From: Mycolicibacterium sp. YH-1 | GTDB lineage: Bacteria; Actinomycetota; Actinomycetes; Mycobacteriales; Mycobacteriaceae | Direction of reading: 5' to 3' | NCBI RefSeq assembly: GCF_022557175.1 | Contig: NZ_CP092915.1 | Coordinates: forward strand, 558,001-622,000 | Length of the DNA stretch: 64,000 nucleotides | Shown: positions 26,063 through 34,688 of the stretch, piece after piece | How the letters are laid out: each line of letters starts with the position of its first letter | Position numbering within the stretch: position 1 is the stretch's first letter | Program-made: the position numbers and the translations under genes | Notes under the pieces: model-generated | What the model was told of the DNA's origin: nothing | The model's input: the letters and a program-made list of their open reading frames with translations, nothing else | Databases searched by the model: none

Positions 26063-27139
26063 ATGAGTTCTGCAGGCGGCCTGTTGGCGTTGATCGACGA
26101 CACCGGTCTGCGCGCCGACGCGGACCGCGTCGCGGCGGCGGTCGGCATGCGTGTGGTGCACGTGCCCGAGCCGTCCAACCGCAAGGTGTGGATGTCGGCT
26201 TCGGCGGTTGTGATCGACGATCACGCCGCGACGCGATGTGCGGAGTTCGGGCTGCCCCGCCGCGCACGGGTGTATCTGATCGGTCGCGGAGAAGCCGCTC
26301 CGGATCACTGGCGGGCCGCCATCGGTGTCGGCGCGCAGCGGGTGCTGATGCTGCCGGAGCAGGAGGACGAGCTCGCCGCGGAACTGTCCGATGTGGCCGA
26401 CGGTCACCGCACCGAGCGACGCGGCGCGATCGTCGCAGTCATCGGTGGGCGCGGTGGCGCCGGGGCGTCGGTGTTCGCCACCGCCCTCGCCCTCACCGCC
26501 GGCGATGCGTTGCTGGTTGACGTCGACCCGTGGGGTGGCGGCATCGACCTCGTGCTGGGCAGTGAGGCGCAACCCGGTCTGCGCTGGCCGGACCTGAGCT
26601 CTGCGGGCGGCCGGTTGAGTCACGCAGCGCTGCGCGAGGCGCTTCCTGTCCGCCACGGTGTCGCGGTGCTGTCGGCGGGCCGAAGCGTCAGCGATATCGA
26701 CGCCCGCGCCGTTGCCGCGGTGCTGGAGGCGGGGTGTCGAGGCGGTGCCACGGTCGTGTGCGACCTTGGGCGTCGCGACTCGCCCGCGGCCGAAACAGTC
26801 TTGGCGGCAGCGGATCTGGTCACATTGGTCAGCTGCGCCGACGTCCGATCGTGTGCCGCGTCGGCGGCGTTGGGGGCCTGGCTCGGCACGTCGAACCCGA
26901 ACGTCGGGCTCGTCGTGCGCGGGCCCTCGCCTGGCGGCCTGCGCTGCGCCGACGTCGAACGGATCACCGGCCTTCCGCTGTTGGTGGCGATGCGGCCGCA
27001 GCATCAGGTGGCGGTCGCGCTTGAGCACGGCGGGCTCGAGCTGCGTCGACGATCGCCGTTGGCCGTCGCCGCGCGGCGCGTGCACGCGGTGCTGGGGAGA
27101 CAGGCGCTGCCCCAAGCCGACGCGGTGGGTGTGGCGTGA
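26063..27139 (+). CDS. ssd: Ssd, septum-site-determining/CpaE-like protein of the tad locus
   Basis: A 358-residue protein from the ATG at 26063. It has a receiver-like N-terminal part (residues 1-110) and a MinD/ParA-like ATPase domain from about 120. The deviant Walker A is GGRGGAGAS (128-136), lacking both the signature and the catalytic lysine, so nucleotide hydrolysis is doubtful. LLVDVDPWGGGIDLVLG follows as in CpaE/TadZ. In M. tuberculosis the homologue Rv3660c affects septation and dormancy genes; by synteny it is also the TadZ-like localisation factor for the pilus genes. The stop overlaps the tadA start (GTGA). Confidence 0.87.
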   Translation: MSSAGGLLALIDDTGLRADADRVAAAVGMRVVHVPEPSNRKVWMSASAVVIDDHAATRCAEFGLPRRARVYLIGRGEAAPDHWRAAIGVGAQRVLMLPEQEDELAAELSDVADGHRTERRGAIVAVIGGRGGAGASVFATALALTAGDALLVDVDPWGGGIDLVLGSEAQPGLRWPDLSSAGGRLSHAALREALPVRHGVAVLSAGRSVSDIDARAVAAVLEAGCRGGATVVCDLGRRDSPAAETVLAAADLVTLVSCADVRSCAASAALGAWLGTSNPNVGLVVRGPSPGGLRCADVERITGLPLLVAMRPQHQVAVALEHGGLELRRRSPLAVAARRVHAVLGRQALPQADAVGVA

Positions 27140-28299
27140 GCGCATCGCTGGTTGAACGGGTCCGCGAGCGGCTGGCTGGTGAGTCGGCGGCCCTGCGTCC
27201 CAGCGTCGTCGCCGCGGCAATCCGCGCGGAGTCCGGCGGTGTGATCGGTGACGCCGAGGTGCTCACCGAGCTTCGGGTGATGCAGACCGAACTGACCGGC
27301 GCGGGCATCCTGGAGCCGCTGCTTCGAGCTGCGGGCACCACCGACGTTCTGGTGGCAGCACCCGACTCGGTCTGGATCGATGACGGAACCGGGCTGCGGC
27401 GCAGTTCGATCCGATTCGCCGACGAGGCGTCGGTGCGTCGCCTGGCGCAGCGGCTCGCACTCGCGGTGGGGCGACGCCTCGACGATGCGCAGCCCTGGGT
27501 GGACGGGCAGCTCACCGGATTCGGCGAGTTCACCGTCCGCCTGCACGCGGTCCTTCCCCCGGTTGCCGCCGCCGGAACATGCCTGTCGCTGAGGGTGCTT
27601 CGGCCCGCGATGCAGGACCTCGGCGCGCTCGTGAACTCGGGCGCCATCGCCTCGGACGCGGCTCGGTTGCTGCGCGGCGTCATCGCCGCGCGCCGAGCGT
27701 TCCTGGTCTCCGGCGGTACCGGTGCGGGAAAGACGACGCTGCTGTCGGCCGCGCTCGGTGCGGTGCCGGCTCGCGAGCGCCTGGTGTGTGTCGAGGACGC
27801 GCCCGAGCTGGCGCCGCGGCACCCTCACCTGGTCAAGCTTGTCGCGCGCGCCGCCAACGTCGAGGGCGTCGGTGAGGTGACCGTGCGGGACCTGGTGCGT
27901 CAGGCGCTGCGGATGCGGCCCGACCGGATCGTGGTCGGCGAGGTGAGAGGTGGCGAGGTCGTCGACCTGCTCGCCGCGCTCAACACCGGCCACGACGGGG
28001 GAGCAGGCACGGTGCACGCCAACAGTCCCGCTGAGGTGCCGGCCCGGCTCGAGGCGCTCGCCGCAGCCGGCGGGCTGGACCGGCCGGCGCTGCACAGCCA
28101 GCTCGCCGCCGCCGTGCAGGTCTTGCTACACGTCGGCCGCGACGTCAGCGGATGTCGACGACTGGAGGAGATCGCGGTCCTGCAACGCGGTGCCGACGGT
28201 CTGGTGTCGACCACGACCGCATGGCATTCCGACACCGGATACGGCAGCGGTATCGAGCGTCTGCGAAGCCTGCTTCACGGCCGCGGGACGCCATCGTGA
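27136..28299 (+). CDS. tadA: TadA-like secretion ATPase (Rv3659c-like)
   Basis: A 387-residue type II/IV secretion ATPase with a GTG start coupled to ssd. Walker A GGTGAGKTT lies at 193-201, the Asp box VCVEDAPEL follows, and ALRMRPDRIVVGEVRGGE contains the Walker B/His-box region with GTVHANS further on. It would power assembly of Flp-type pili at the inner membrane. The stop overlaps the tadB start by four bases. Confidence 0.93.
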   Translation: MSASLVERVRERLAGESAALRPSVVAAAIRAESGGVIGDAEVLTELRVMQTELTGAGILEPLLRAAGTTDVLVAAPDSVWIDDGTGLRRSSIRFADEASVRRLAQRLALAVGRRLDDAQPWVDGQLTGFGEFTVRLHAVLPPVAAAGTCLSLRVLRPAMQDLGALVNSGAIASDAARLLRGVIAARRAFLVSGGTGAGKTTLLSAALGAVPARERLVCVEDAPELAPRHPHLVKLVARAANVEGVGEVTVRDLVRQALRMRPDRIVVGEVRGGEVVDLLAALNTGHDGGAGTVHANSPAEVPARLEALAAAGGLDRPALHSQLAAAVQVLLHVGRDVSGCRRLEEIAVLQRGADGLVSTTTAWHSDTGYGSGIERLRSLLHGRGTPS

Positions 28300-29081
28300 C
28301 TGCGGCGGCGCTATTGCTTGCCGTCGCGGTGTTCCTCGCGTCGCCCTCACCGGGGCGTCGGCTGATGCCGCGGCGTGGGTCACCGATGACGTGGCCTCGT
28401 GGCTCGATGGGCACGGTGACCGCGGCCGCCGTGGCACTTTGCGCCGTCGTCATTCCGGTGCCTGTGGTGGTGGCCGCGGCGATCGTGGCGGCGACGTTCA
28501 CGGTGCGGCGGCGCCGGTCGGCATCAGACACGCGGCGTTCGCGGGAGTCTGACGCGTTGCAGGGCGCGCTGGCCGTGCTGATCGGCGAACTGCGTGTCGG
28601 GGTGCACCCGGTGGCGGCGTTCGATGTCGCGGCGCGTGAGGTGGACGGGCCGGTGGCTGACGGGCTGCGTGCAGTGGCGGCCCGCGCCCGCCTTGGTGCC
28701 GATGTCGCCGTCGGGCTGTCTGTCGCGGCGAGCTCGTCCGCGCTGGGTGCGCACTGGGAGCGGCTGTCGGTGTGTTGGCGACTGGCCGAGGCACACGGAC
28801 TGGCGATCGCGACTCTGATGCGGACGGCCCATCGCGACATCACCGAACGGGAACGCTTCGCATCCCAGGTGCTCGCGGGTATGGCCGGTGCCCGTGCCAC
28901 GGCCGCCGTGCTGGCGGGTCTGCCGGTGCTGGGCATCGGCCTTGGCCACCTCATCGGCGCCGAGCCGTTGTCATTCCTGATGTCCGACGGCGTCGGCGGG
29001 TGGCTGCTGGTCGTTGGTGTGACGCTGTCCTGCTGCGGGCTGCTGTGGTCGGATCGGATCGTCCGCGGGGTGTTGACATGA
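28296..29081 (+). CDS. tadB: TadB-like inner-membrane platform protein (Rv3658c-like)
   Basis: A 261-residue protein with a GTG start inside the tadA stop. Membrane segments lie near residues 1-15, 30-55, 200-220 and 230-255. The central cytoplasmic helical domain (ALQGALAVLIGELRVGVHPVAAFD) is the T2SSF (GspF-like) fold. The partner TadC gene overlaps its stop (ATGA). In the family TadB and TadC act as the platform on which TadA works. Confidence 0.88.
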   Translation: MTAAALLLAVAVFLASPSPGRRLMPRRGSPMTWPRGSMGTVTAAAVALCAVVIPVPVVVAAAIVAATFTVRRRRSASDTRRSRESDALQGALAVLIGELRVGVHPVAAFDVAAREVDGPVADGLRAVAARARLGADVAVGLSVAASSSALGAHWERLSVCWRLAEAHGLAIATLMRTAHRDITERERFASQVLAGMAGARATAAVLAGLPVLGIGLGHLIGAEPLSFLMSDGVGGWLLVVGVTLSCCGLLWSDRIVRGVLT

Positions 29082-29656
29082 GCTGGGCGGCACTGCTGTT
29101 GGCGCTGGCCGTCGTCGCCGGGGGCACGCCCGGTGGCACGCTTCACCGGCTGACTCCAACAGCTGGCGCGGGCGCTGCGAGCGCCCGGGCCCCCGAGATG
29201 GCCTGCGACCCGCTCGCCGTGGCGTCCGGGCTGGACGTTCTGTCGGCCTGCCTGTCGTCGGGAATGACGGTCGCGGGGGCGGCGGGGGCCGCGGCCGCGT
29301 CGGCACCCCGGGCGCTGGCCGACGTTCTGCACCGCGCCGCGGACCTCCTCGCACTCGGCGCCGAGCCTGCTCTCGCATGGTCGAACACCGCGGTCGACGA
29401 CAGGAGGGTGGCGGCCCTGCTGCGGCTGGCCCGGCGGTCGTCGGCATCGGGTGCCGCGCTGGCGCAGGGCGTCGCCGAACTGGCCGACCAGTCCCGGCTG
29501 GACGCGGCCGATACCGCGAAGGCGGCGGCCGAGCGCGCGTCGGTCTTGATCGCCGGACCACTGGGCCTGTGCTACCTGCCCGCGTTCGTGTGCCTGGGCA
29601 TCGTGCCCGTGGTGGTGGGTCTGGCCGGAGACGTGCTGAGGACCGGAGTGCTGTGA
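29078..29656 (+). CDS. tadC: TadC-like inner-membrane platform protein (Rv3657c-like)
   Basis: A 192-residue protein, shorter than typical TadC. An N-terminal hydrophobic segment is followed by a T2SSF-like helical bundle (VLSACLSSGMTVAGAAGAA..LARRSSASGAALAQGV) and a C-terminal pair of membrane helices (LIAGPLGLCYLPAFVCLGIVP). Coupled to tadB. Confidence 0.85.
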   Translation: MSWAALLLALAVVAGGTPGGTLHRLTPTAGAGAASARAPEMACDPLAVASGLDVLSACLSSGMTVAGAAGAAAASAPRALADVLHRAADLLALGAEPALAWSNTAVDDRRVAALLRLARRSSASGAALAQGVAELADQSRLDAADTAKAAAERASVLIAGPLGLCYLPAFVCLGIVPVVVGLAGDVLRTGVL

Positions 29657-29719
29657 CCGCACCGGGTTTCGCGGTGGCTGGCGGATCCGCCGCAGCCACG
29701 ACCGATGGGAGGAAACACG

Positions 29720-29923
29720 ATGATGGACACTGTGATTCGGCGGATACGCGCCCGGATGACGCTGCTGGCGGTCGACGAGTCCGGGATGTCGACTGTCGAG
29801 TACGCAATCGGGACGATCGCCGCGGCGGCGTTCGGCGCCATTCTGTACTCGGTGGTCACCGGCGACTCCATCGTCAGCGCGCTCACCAACCTGATCGGCC
29901 GGGCACTCACCACCAACGTCTGA
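29720..29923 (+). CDS. Flp pilin-like DUF4244 protein (Rv3656c-like)
   Basis: A 67-residue prepilin candidate. The ATG at 29720 has GGGAGGA six bases upstream; the next ATG at 29723 is also possible. A basic leader is followed by ESGMSTVEYAIGT: Gly at the -1 position and Glu five residues after it match the type IV/Flp prepilin peptidase site. A membrane-spanning helix follows. It would be the structural subunit of the tad pilus. No dedicated prepilin peptidase gene lies in the window. Confidence 0.85.
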   Translation: MMDTVIRRIRARMTLLAVDESGMSTVEYAIGTIAAAAFGAILYSVVTGDSIVSALTNLIGRALTTNV

Positions 29924-30252
29924 ACGGGGACGCGGGTGCCGTCACCGTCGAGGCCGCGCTCGCGATCGCGTCGCTGGTCGCGGTTCTGCTGTTGTGCGTC
30001 GCCGGACTTGTATCGGTGGCCACCCAGGTGCGGTGTGTCGACGCCGCGCGGGAGGCGGCCCGGCTGGCCGCGCGAGGTGATCGGGCCTCGGCGGAGGCGG
30101 CGGTACGCGGCGTCGGGCCGGACGGCGCCGACCTGCGTCTTCGCTCCGAGACCGGACACGTCATCGCCCGCGTCTCGGTTCCTGCACCCCTGCTGCCGGG
30201 TGTCGTCATCGCCGCGGAGGCAGTCGCCGCCGTCGAATCCGATTCGGGCTGA
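29920..30252 (+). CDS. TadE-like pseudopilin (Rv3655c-like), non-canonical start
   Basis: The frame encodes a TadE-like protein: VTVEAALAIASLVAVLL forms the N-terminal helix with the conserved Glu, and an extracytoplasmic domain of about 75 residues with RCVDAAREAARLAARG follows. No ATG, GTG or TTG stands before the helix. The most upstream reasonable start is a CTG at 29920 within CTGA, overlapping the pilin stop as in the rest of the operon; that gives 110 residues. In M. tuberculosis Rv3655c has been reported as secreted and anti-apoptotic. Confidence 0.75.
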   Translation: MNGDAGAVTVEAALAIASLVAVLLLCVAGLVSVATQVRCVDAAREAARLAARGDRASAEAAVRGVGPDGADLRLRSETGHVIARVSVPAPLLPGVVIAAEAVAAVESDSG

Positions 30253-30601
30253 CCGGGGCTCGGCGACTCTGGTCGCGGCGGCGATGCTCGTCGTGCTGGT
30301 GATGATCAGTCTCGGTGGTGTCGCCGTCGGCTCGGCGGTCATCGCCCGCCACCGCGCGCAGGCGGCCGCGGATCTGGCGGCGTTGGCGGCGGCGGGCCGG
30401 ATCGCTCTCGGGGGTGACGCGGCCTGCGCCTCGGCGGCGTCGATCGCGCGGCGCATGGGTGCGGCGATCGCGTCGTGCGCCGTTGACGGCCTCGACGTCG
30501 TGGTCAGTGTGGACGTCACTGCGGAACTGGGCCGCCTGCGTGTCGGCACGGCTCGCGCCGCGGCCCGGGCGGGACCGGTGGACAGCCAGGTCATTGAGTG
30601 A
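30242..30601 (+). CDS. TadG-like/Rv3654c-like secreted or membrane protein, non-canonical start
   Basis: The frame encodes ADRGSATLVAAAMLVVLVMISLG, a Flp-locus TadE/TadG-type signal helix, then RHRAQAAADLAALAAAG, the hallmark repeat region of helicase/secretion neighbourhood TIGR03816-type proteins. No standard start precedes the helix; an ATT at 30242 overlapping the TadE-like stop gives 119 residues. The first ATG is inside the helix. It is the last gene of the ssd-tad operon. The start is uncertain, the frame is not. Confidence 0.72.
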   Translation: MRADRGSATLVAAAMLVVLVMISLGGVAVGSAVIARHRAQAAADLAALAAAGRIALGGDAACASAASIARRMGAAIASCAVDGLDVVVSVDVTAELGRLRVGTARAAARAGPVDSQVIE

Positions 30602-30655
30602 TGCCCTCGGCGTCGTTCGCGGCTTCGGTGTTGTGGCTGTGGTCGCTGGAGGTCA

Positions 30656-31855
30656 TCAGAACAAGATTCGTAAGGCGGCGATGACCGCCAGTGTCGTTGT
30701 CGCCATGGAGAACACGTTGGCAATGAACGGGTGAAAATATGGCGAGAGTGGCCTCGCCAGCTGGCGAGCAGTCGGCGCGCCGAGTATCCCACCCAGTACC
30801 GAGCCGACGATCAGTGCTGGCCAGGAACCTTCAAACGCGATCACCGCGGTGGGGGCGGCGGACACCACCGGGACATAGGTCGCCGTCCACCCTCCGTCGC
30901 CGTACCAGCGCCGCCACAGCACGACACCCACGGCGGAGGCCAAGACTTGTGCGAACAGAATCTCCGGGATGAGTTCAAGACCGTACCCCGGAATCTGCGG
31001 GTTGATCAGATATCCGACACATACGCCCGCTATGAGAAGGCCACCTGCCCACTCATTGCCAATGAACTGAGCCTCGGAGAAGTCGGCTAGCACCCGACGC
31101 ATCGTCCACGTGAATTCGTTGTGTCGGCGCCGCTTTGGCCCGGGGAGCGTCGAGAGCGTCGGAATTGGTGCTCGGCGCATCCATGGCAACAACAGGCAGC
31201 CAGCGCAGGCAGCCAGCCCACCGATGCCCATAGCTGTGACGATACCGACGACATTCGGGATGCCTGCCGGTTGACAGATCGCCGCGATGAGCAGCATCGA
31301 GAGCGGCGGCACGGTAAGCACACCCAAGACCGCGGCGGTGACCAACACGGCCCATCCGCGCCCATACAGGATGACGAGAGCTGCGGGCACCGATGCCACC
31401 ACTACGAACGTGGGCTGCCATTGCCCGCCGTCGAGCAGACCGCGGAATACCACGTTCGAGATAACCAGCGACAAACCCGCAGATCCGAGCAACCACGGGA
31501 AGCGATCCCCGAAGCCATACGACACGGGGAAGCCGGCCCACCTCGACCCCCATCGCCACAGGAGGTACGCAGCGAGCGCGCCGGTTATCAGACCGAGCGA
31601 GGCCAGGGGACTCTTGTAGGAGCTGGGCTCTGACACGTCACCTATTACCCACAGCCCCCAAGCCGTCCATGACGACGTCGTGCTGTCGATCCACTGCTGA
31701 AAGGTGCTGCCGTTCAGGCGCGTACTCGCAACCGATTTCATGGCTACGCACACCAGTAGGGTGACGACAGCTAGCGTTGCCGCACCTGTGATCGTCTCCA
31801 GAGTGGAGGAGTGTCGGACTCGCTCGCTATCCAACTGTGGGGATGTTCCGCTCAT
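30656..31855 (-). CDS. Polytopic membrane protein of unknown family
   Basis: A 399-residue protein with roughly ten hydrophobic segments and a charged central loop (PKRRRHNEFTW near residue 240). There is a loose similarity between the halves (GFGDRFPWLLGSAG and later YGLELIPEILFAQ), as in transporters built by duplication. I do not recognise the family. It lies 146 bp after the amidase gene on the same strand, so it may be the uptake protein for the amidase substrate. Base composition is lower in GC than the flanks, which supports lateral acquisition together with the next two genes. Confidence 0.65.
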   Translation of the reverse strand: MSGTSPQLDSERVRHSSTLETITGAATLAVVTLLVCVAMKSVASTRLNGSTFQQWIDSTTSSWTAWGLWVIGDVSEPSSYKSPLASLGLITGALAAYLLWRWGSRWAGFPVSYGFGDRFPWLLGSAGLSLVISNVVFRGLLDGGQWQPTFVVVASVPAALVILYGRGWAVLVTAAVLGVLTVPPLSMLLIAAICQPAGIPNVVGIVTAMGIGGLAACAGCLLLPWMRRAPIPTLSTLPGPKRRRHNEFTWTMRRVLADFSEAQFIGNEWAGGLLIAGVCVGYLINPQIPGYGLELIPEILFAQVLASAVGVVLWRRWYGDGGWTATYVPVVSAAPTAVIAFEGSWPALIVGSVLGGILGAPTARQLARPLSPYFHPFIANVFSMATTTLAVIAALRILF

Positions 31856-32001
31856 GATGGATTGCCTTCCAATGACATGCCGAACAGCACTCGGGCGCCG
31901 CGAGGTACACGGGAGAACCCAAGCCAGCAGCGAACGAGATATTGGTAGTCGGCAGAAGACAGCTCAAGGAATCAAAGAGGCCCTGCCGTGAGCGTTGTCG
32001 G

Positions 32002-33480
32002 TCAGAGCTGGCGTGCCGCGGGAATGTTATAGCTGTCAACCCATGGTCGTGCTTGCTCGAAGGCCGCGATGGCAGCCATCACTCCGGCGTCGTCATGCCG
32101 ACGGCCAATCACCAACATGCCGACAGGCAGGCCGCCACAGAGTCCCGCGGGTACTGACGCACTCGGGTGACCGATGAAATTGGTGAAATACGTCATGCAC
32201 CAACCGATCAACGGGTCGACATCCTCACCGTTGATTTCGGTGGGTCCCTGTGTCTCGCCGTCGGTGCCGTTGAGGACGGGTAGGCACGCCAGAGTCGGCG
32301 CAACGATGAAATCAAATTTGGTGAATGCTTCCTGGAAGCAGTCAAAGATCTTGGTCCGGATGACCTGGTCGCGGATGAGATCGTCAATCGTCAGGCGAGC
32401 TGCCGAGTCAACCCACTGCATCATTGCCTGGGGGAGTTCGTCGGGGTAGGTGCTTCTGAGGTCAATGCCGTCGGCGGCCAAGGACTCGATGATCTCGTGA
32501 ACGCCCAGCGCCGTGGTTCGCGCCCACATGTCACTGAGGTCGTGCTGCGCGAAGGGGATGGACAGGTCGACTTCGTCCACCGATGCGCCGAGCCTCTCGA
32601 AGGCACGCACCGACTCAGACACGATGGTGCGAACTTCTCCCTGCACCGGGAAGATCCCGTAGTCGGCTGTGAAGCCGATTCGTTTCCCCCGTACACCGCG
32701 GGTGAGTGCATCGATGAAGTCGACCGAGTCGGCCTGGGAGTTGGGATCGCGTGGGTCGTACCCATGCAGTGCGGTCATCGCCAGCGCGGAGTCCTCAACC
32801 GTGCGGGTGATCGGGCCTTCGTATAGATAGTAGGAGACACCGAAAGCATTGGGGCGAGCGATGAATGGAACTCGTCCTGCGGACGGTTGAAAGCCGACTA
32901 CGCCGCTCCACGCCGAGGGGATGCGGATCGATCCGCCGCCGTCTGTCGCCCCGGCTAGAGGGACCATGCCGTCGGCCACGGCTGCCGCGCTACCTCCTGA
33001 GGAGCCGCCGGGGTTCCTCCTGGTATCGAACGGGTTCTTGGTTGCGCCAACAGCTTTGTTGTCGGTTGTGCCCCGAAAACCGAACGCGGGGCTGTTGGTC
33101 TGGCCAACGATGACCGCGCCGGCGGCTTCGATCCTGGCTGGATAGGTACTCCAGCTGTCGGCGATGTTGTCCTTGAGCGCGGAGAGCAGTCCTAGAGTCG
33201 CGGGCCACCCCGGCTTGAACCCGAACAGATCCTTCATGAGAGTGGGTACGCCAGCGAGCAGTCCTACGTCGGCGCCGTGTGTCAATCTGGATTCAAGTTC
33301 CCGTGCGCGGTCGAGTGCATCGTCATATCCCTTGTAGGTCACGGCATTCAGGGACGGATTGCGCTGTTCAATTCTCTCGATGGCGGCATGTGTTGTCTCC
33401 ACTGGCGACAACCGCTTGGCGCGCACCTCGCGGGCGATGTCTGCGGCAGAGAGCGTGTGCAGTTCGGAATCGAGAGTCAT
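32002..33480 (-). CDS. Amidase signature family hydrolase
   Basis: A 492-residue enzyme from the ATG at 33480 with a GGAG-containing ribosome-binding site. The Ser-cisSer-Lys triad is K83 (TLMKDLFG), S160 (NPGGSSGGS) and S184 (TDGGGSIRIP). Length and motifs match amidases of the AS family, which hydrolyse amides, often aromatic or aliphatic, to acids and ammonia. The substrate cannot be predicted. It sits between a LuxR-type regulator and a putative transporter; the three genes look like a small catabolic module. Confidence 0.92.
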   Translation of the reverse strand: MTLDSELHTLSAADIAREVRAKRLSPVETTHAAIERIEQRNPSLNAVTYKGYDDALDRARELESRLTHGADVGLLAGVPTLMKDLFGFKPGWPATLGLLSALKDNIADSWSTYPARIEAAGAVIVGQTNSPAFGFRGTTDNKAVGATKNPFDTRRNPGGSSGGSAAAVADGMVPLAGATDGGGSIRIPSAWSGVVGFQPSAGRVPFIARPNAFGVSYYLYEGPITRTVEDSALAMTALHGYDPRDPNSQADSVDFIDALTRGVRGKRIGFTADYGIFPVQGEVRTIVSESVRAFERLGASVDEVDLSIPFAQHDLSDMWARTTALGVHEIIESLAADGIDLRSTYPDELPQAMMQWVDSAARLTIDDLIRDQVIRTKIFDCFQEAFTKFDFIVAPTLACLPVLNGTDGETQGPTEINGEDVDPLIGWCMTYFTNFIGHPSASVPAGLCGGLPVGMLVIGRRHDDAGVMAAIAAFEQARPWVDSYNIPAARQL

Positions 33481-33654
33481 TGCCTACTCCTGTTGTGGCT
33501 GTGAGTAATTGCGCGAACGACGACGCCCTCACCAACTCAACGCCTCGTCTGCGTCGTGCTCATCGCGAAGATCTGACCGGTGATGTGGTCTACGTCACGA
33601 AGTGTCCGATGGGTAGAAACGTAGGCCGCCCGGCCCTGGAGATCGTCGGTGGAA

Positions 33655-34653
33655 TTACGTATTTTCGGGCAGGGTGACGAGACCCTCGCGGTCGGCGAGT
33701 AGTGCGGCGGCGGTGCGCGTGCCGACAGTGAGCTTCGCCAGAATGTGTTCGACGTGTGTGGTGACCGTTCGGGTGCTGGTCGACAGCTGATTCGCGATCT
33801 CACCGTTGGACAGCCCGGCCGTCAGGCCCGCCAGGACATCCAGTTCGCGCCTGGTGAGCCCGTAGGGAAGTGTCATGGGTTGCCAGCAGAGCAGCGCGCT
33901 GTAGTTGGCGTCGTGGAGCGGAATCAGCGACACGCCGACCGGATCACCCTTACGGGAGCGTCGCCCGCGGACATCATCGATCCAAGTGAATCGAACAGGT
34001 CGCTGCGCAGCCCGCAGGGCGTCGGTAGCTGCTTCGAGTAGTGCAGGAGGCGGCAGGTCGTCGCCGGTTAGCAAAACCCAGCCGCGAGCGTAGTCCAGCG
34101 CGGCGCAGCATTGGTTGGGCGCGATGAGGGCAGCGAACTGTCGTGCCGCAGCGAGTCGGTCAACGAGTGGAACAAGTCCGGATCCGACGATCTCCAACAT
34201 CTGCTGCTCGAACTCTCCTGGAGCCGTTGCAGATTCAAGATTTACAGTGAACATACCCAGATATGCCCCATGAGTCCCGCGCAGCAGCATTGTGGCGCCT
34301 TCTTTAAACCCGTTGGGTTCAATCGCTTTGACGTAGAACTCGGACTCGCGTCGATCGAACGGGCAGTCTCTCCAGAAGGTGGCGTCGTGCTGCCGCTCGA
34401 GAACCGGCCACACCTTGTCGTTGCGATAGACAGGGCCGTTCAGTGCGCTGCGCATGTAAGCCGTGTAGCCACGGCTGGCAACGGTGACGTGTGTCGATGC
34501 TCGGTCATCCCAGGCGGCGATCTGTGCGGCGGCGTACGGGAAGACGTTCGTCAGCTCGTCGAGCACCGCATTCGCCCGATCCTGCGCTGGCGCAGAGTCG
34601 GCGACGATCGCCGAGATTCGACGGATGGATACCAACGGCGATGGCCGCGACAT
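33655..34653 (-). CDS. GAF-like domain plus LuxR-type HTH transcription regulator
   Basis: A 332-residue protein. The N-terminal 170 residues (YAAAQIAAWDDRAS..MLLRGTHGAYLGMFTVNLE) resemble a GAF-type sensor. The C-terminus carries a complete LuxR HTH at about 265-325: LTRRELDVLAGLTAGLSNGEIA and TVTTHVEHILAKL. It is the first gene of the accessory module and is likely to control the amidase and the membrane protein below it. The ligand is unknown. It starts only 35 bp after the stop of the PAS-GAF gene on the same strand. Confidence 0.85.
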   Translation of the reverse strand: MSRPSPLVSIRRISAIVADSAPAQDRANAVLDELTNVFPYAAAQIAAWDDRASTHVTVASRGYTAYMRSALNGPVYRNDKVWPVLERQHDATFWRDCPFDRRESEFYVKAIEPNGFKEGATMLLRGTHGAYLGMFTVNLESATAPGEFEQQMLEIVGSGLVPLVDRLAAARQFAALIAPNQCCAALDYARGWVLLTGDDLPPPALLEAATDALRAAQRPVRFTWIDDVRGRRSRKGDPVGVSLIPLHDANYSALLCWQPMTLPYGLTRRELDVLAGLTAGLSNGEIANQLSTSTRTVTTHVEHILAKLTVGTRTAAALLADREGLVTLPENT

Positions 34654-34688
34654 ATCCCTAGCTTAGGGCGCCGGGTCAACTCCACGCT

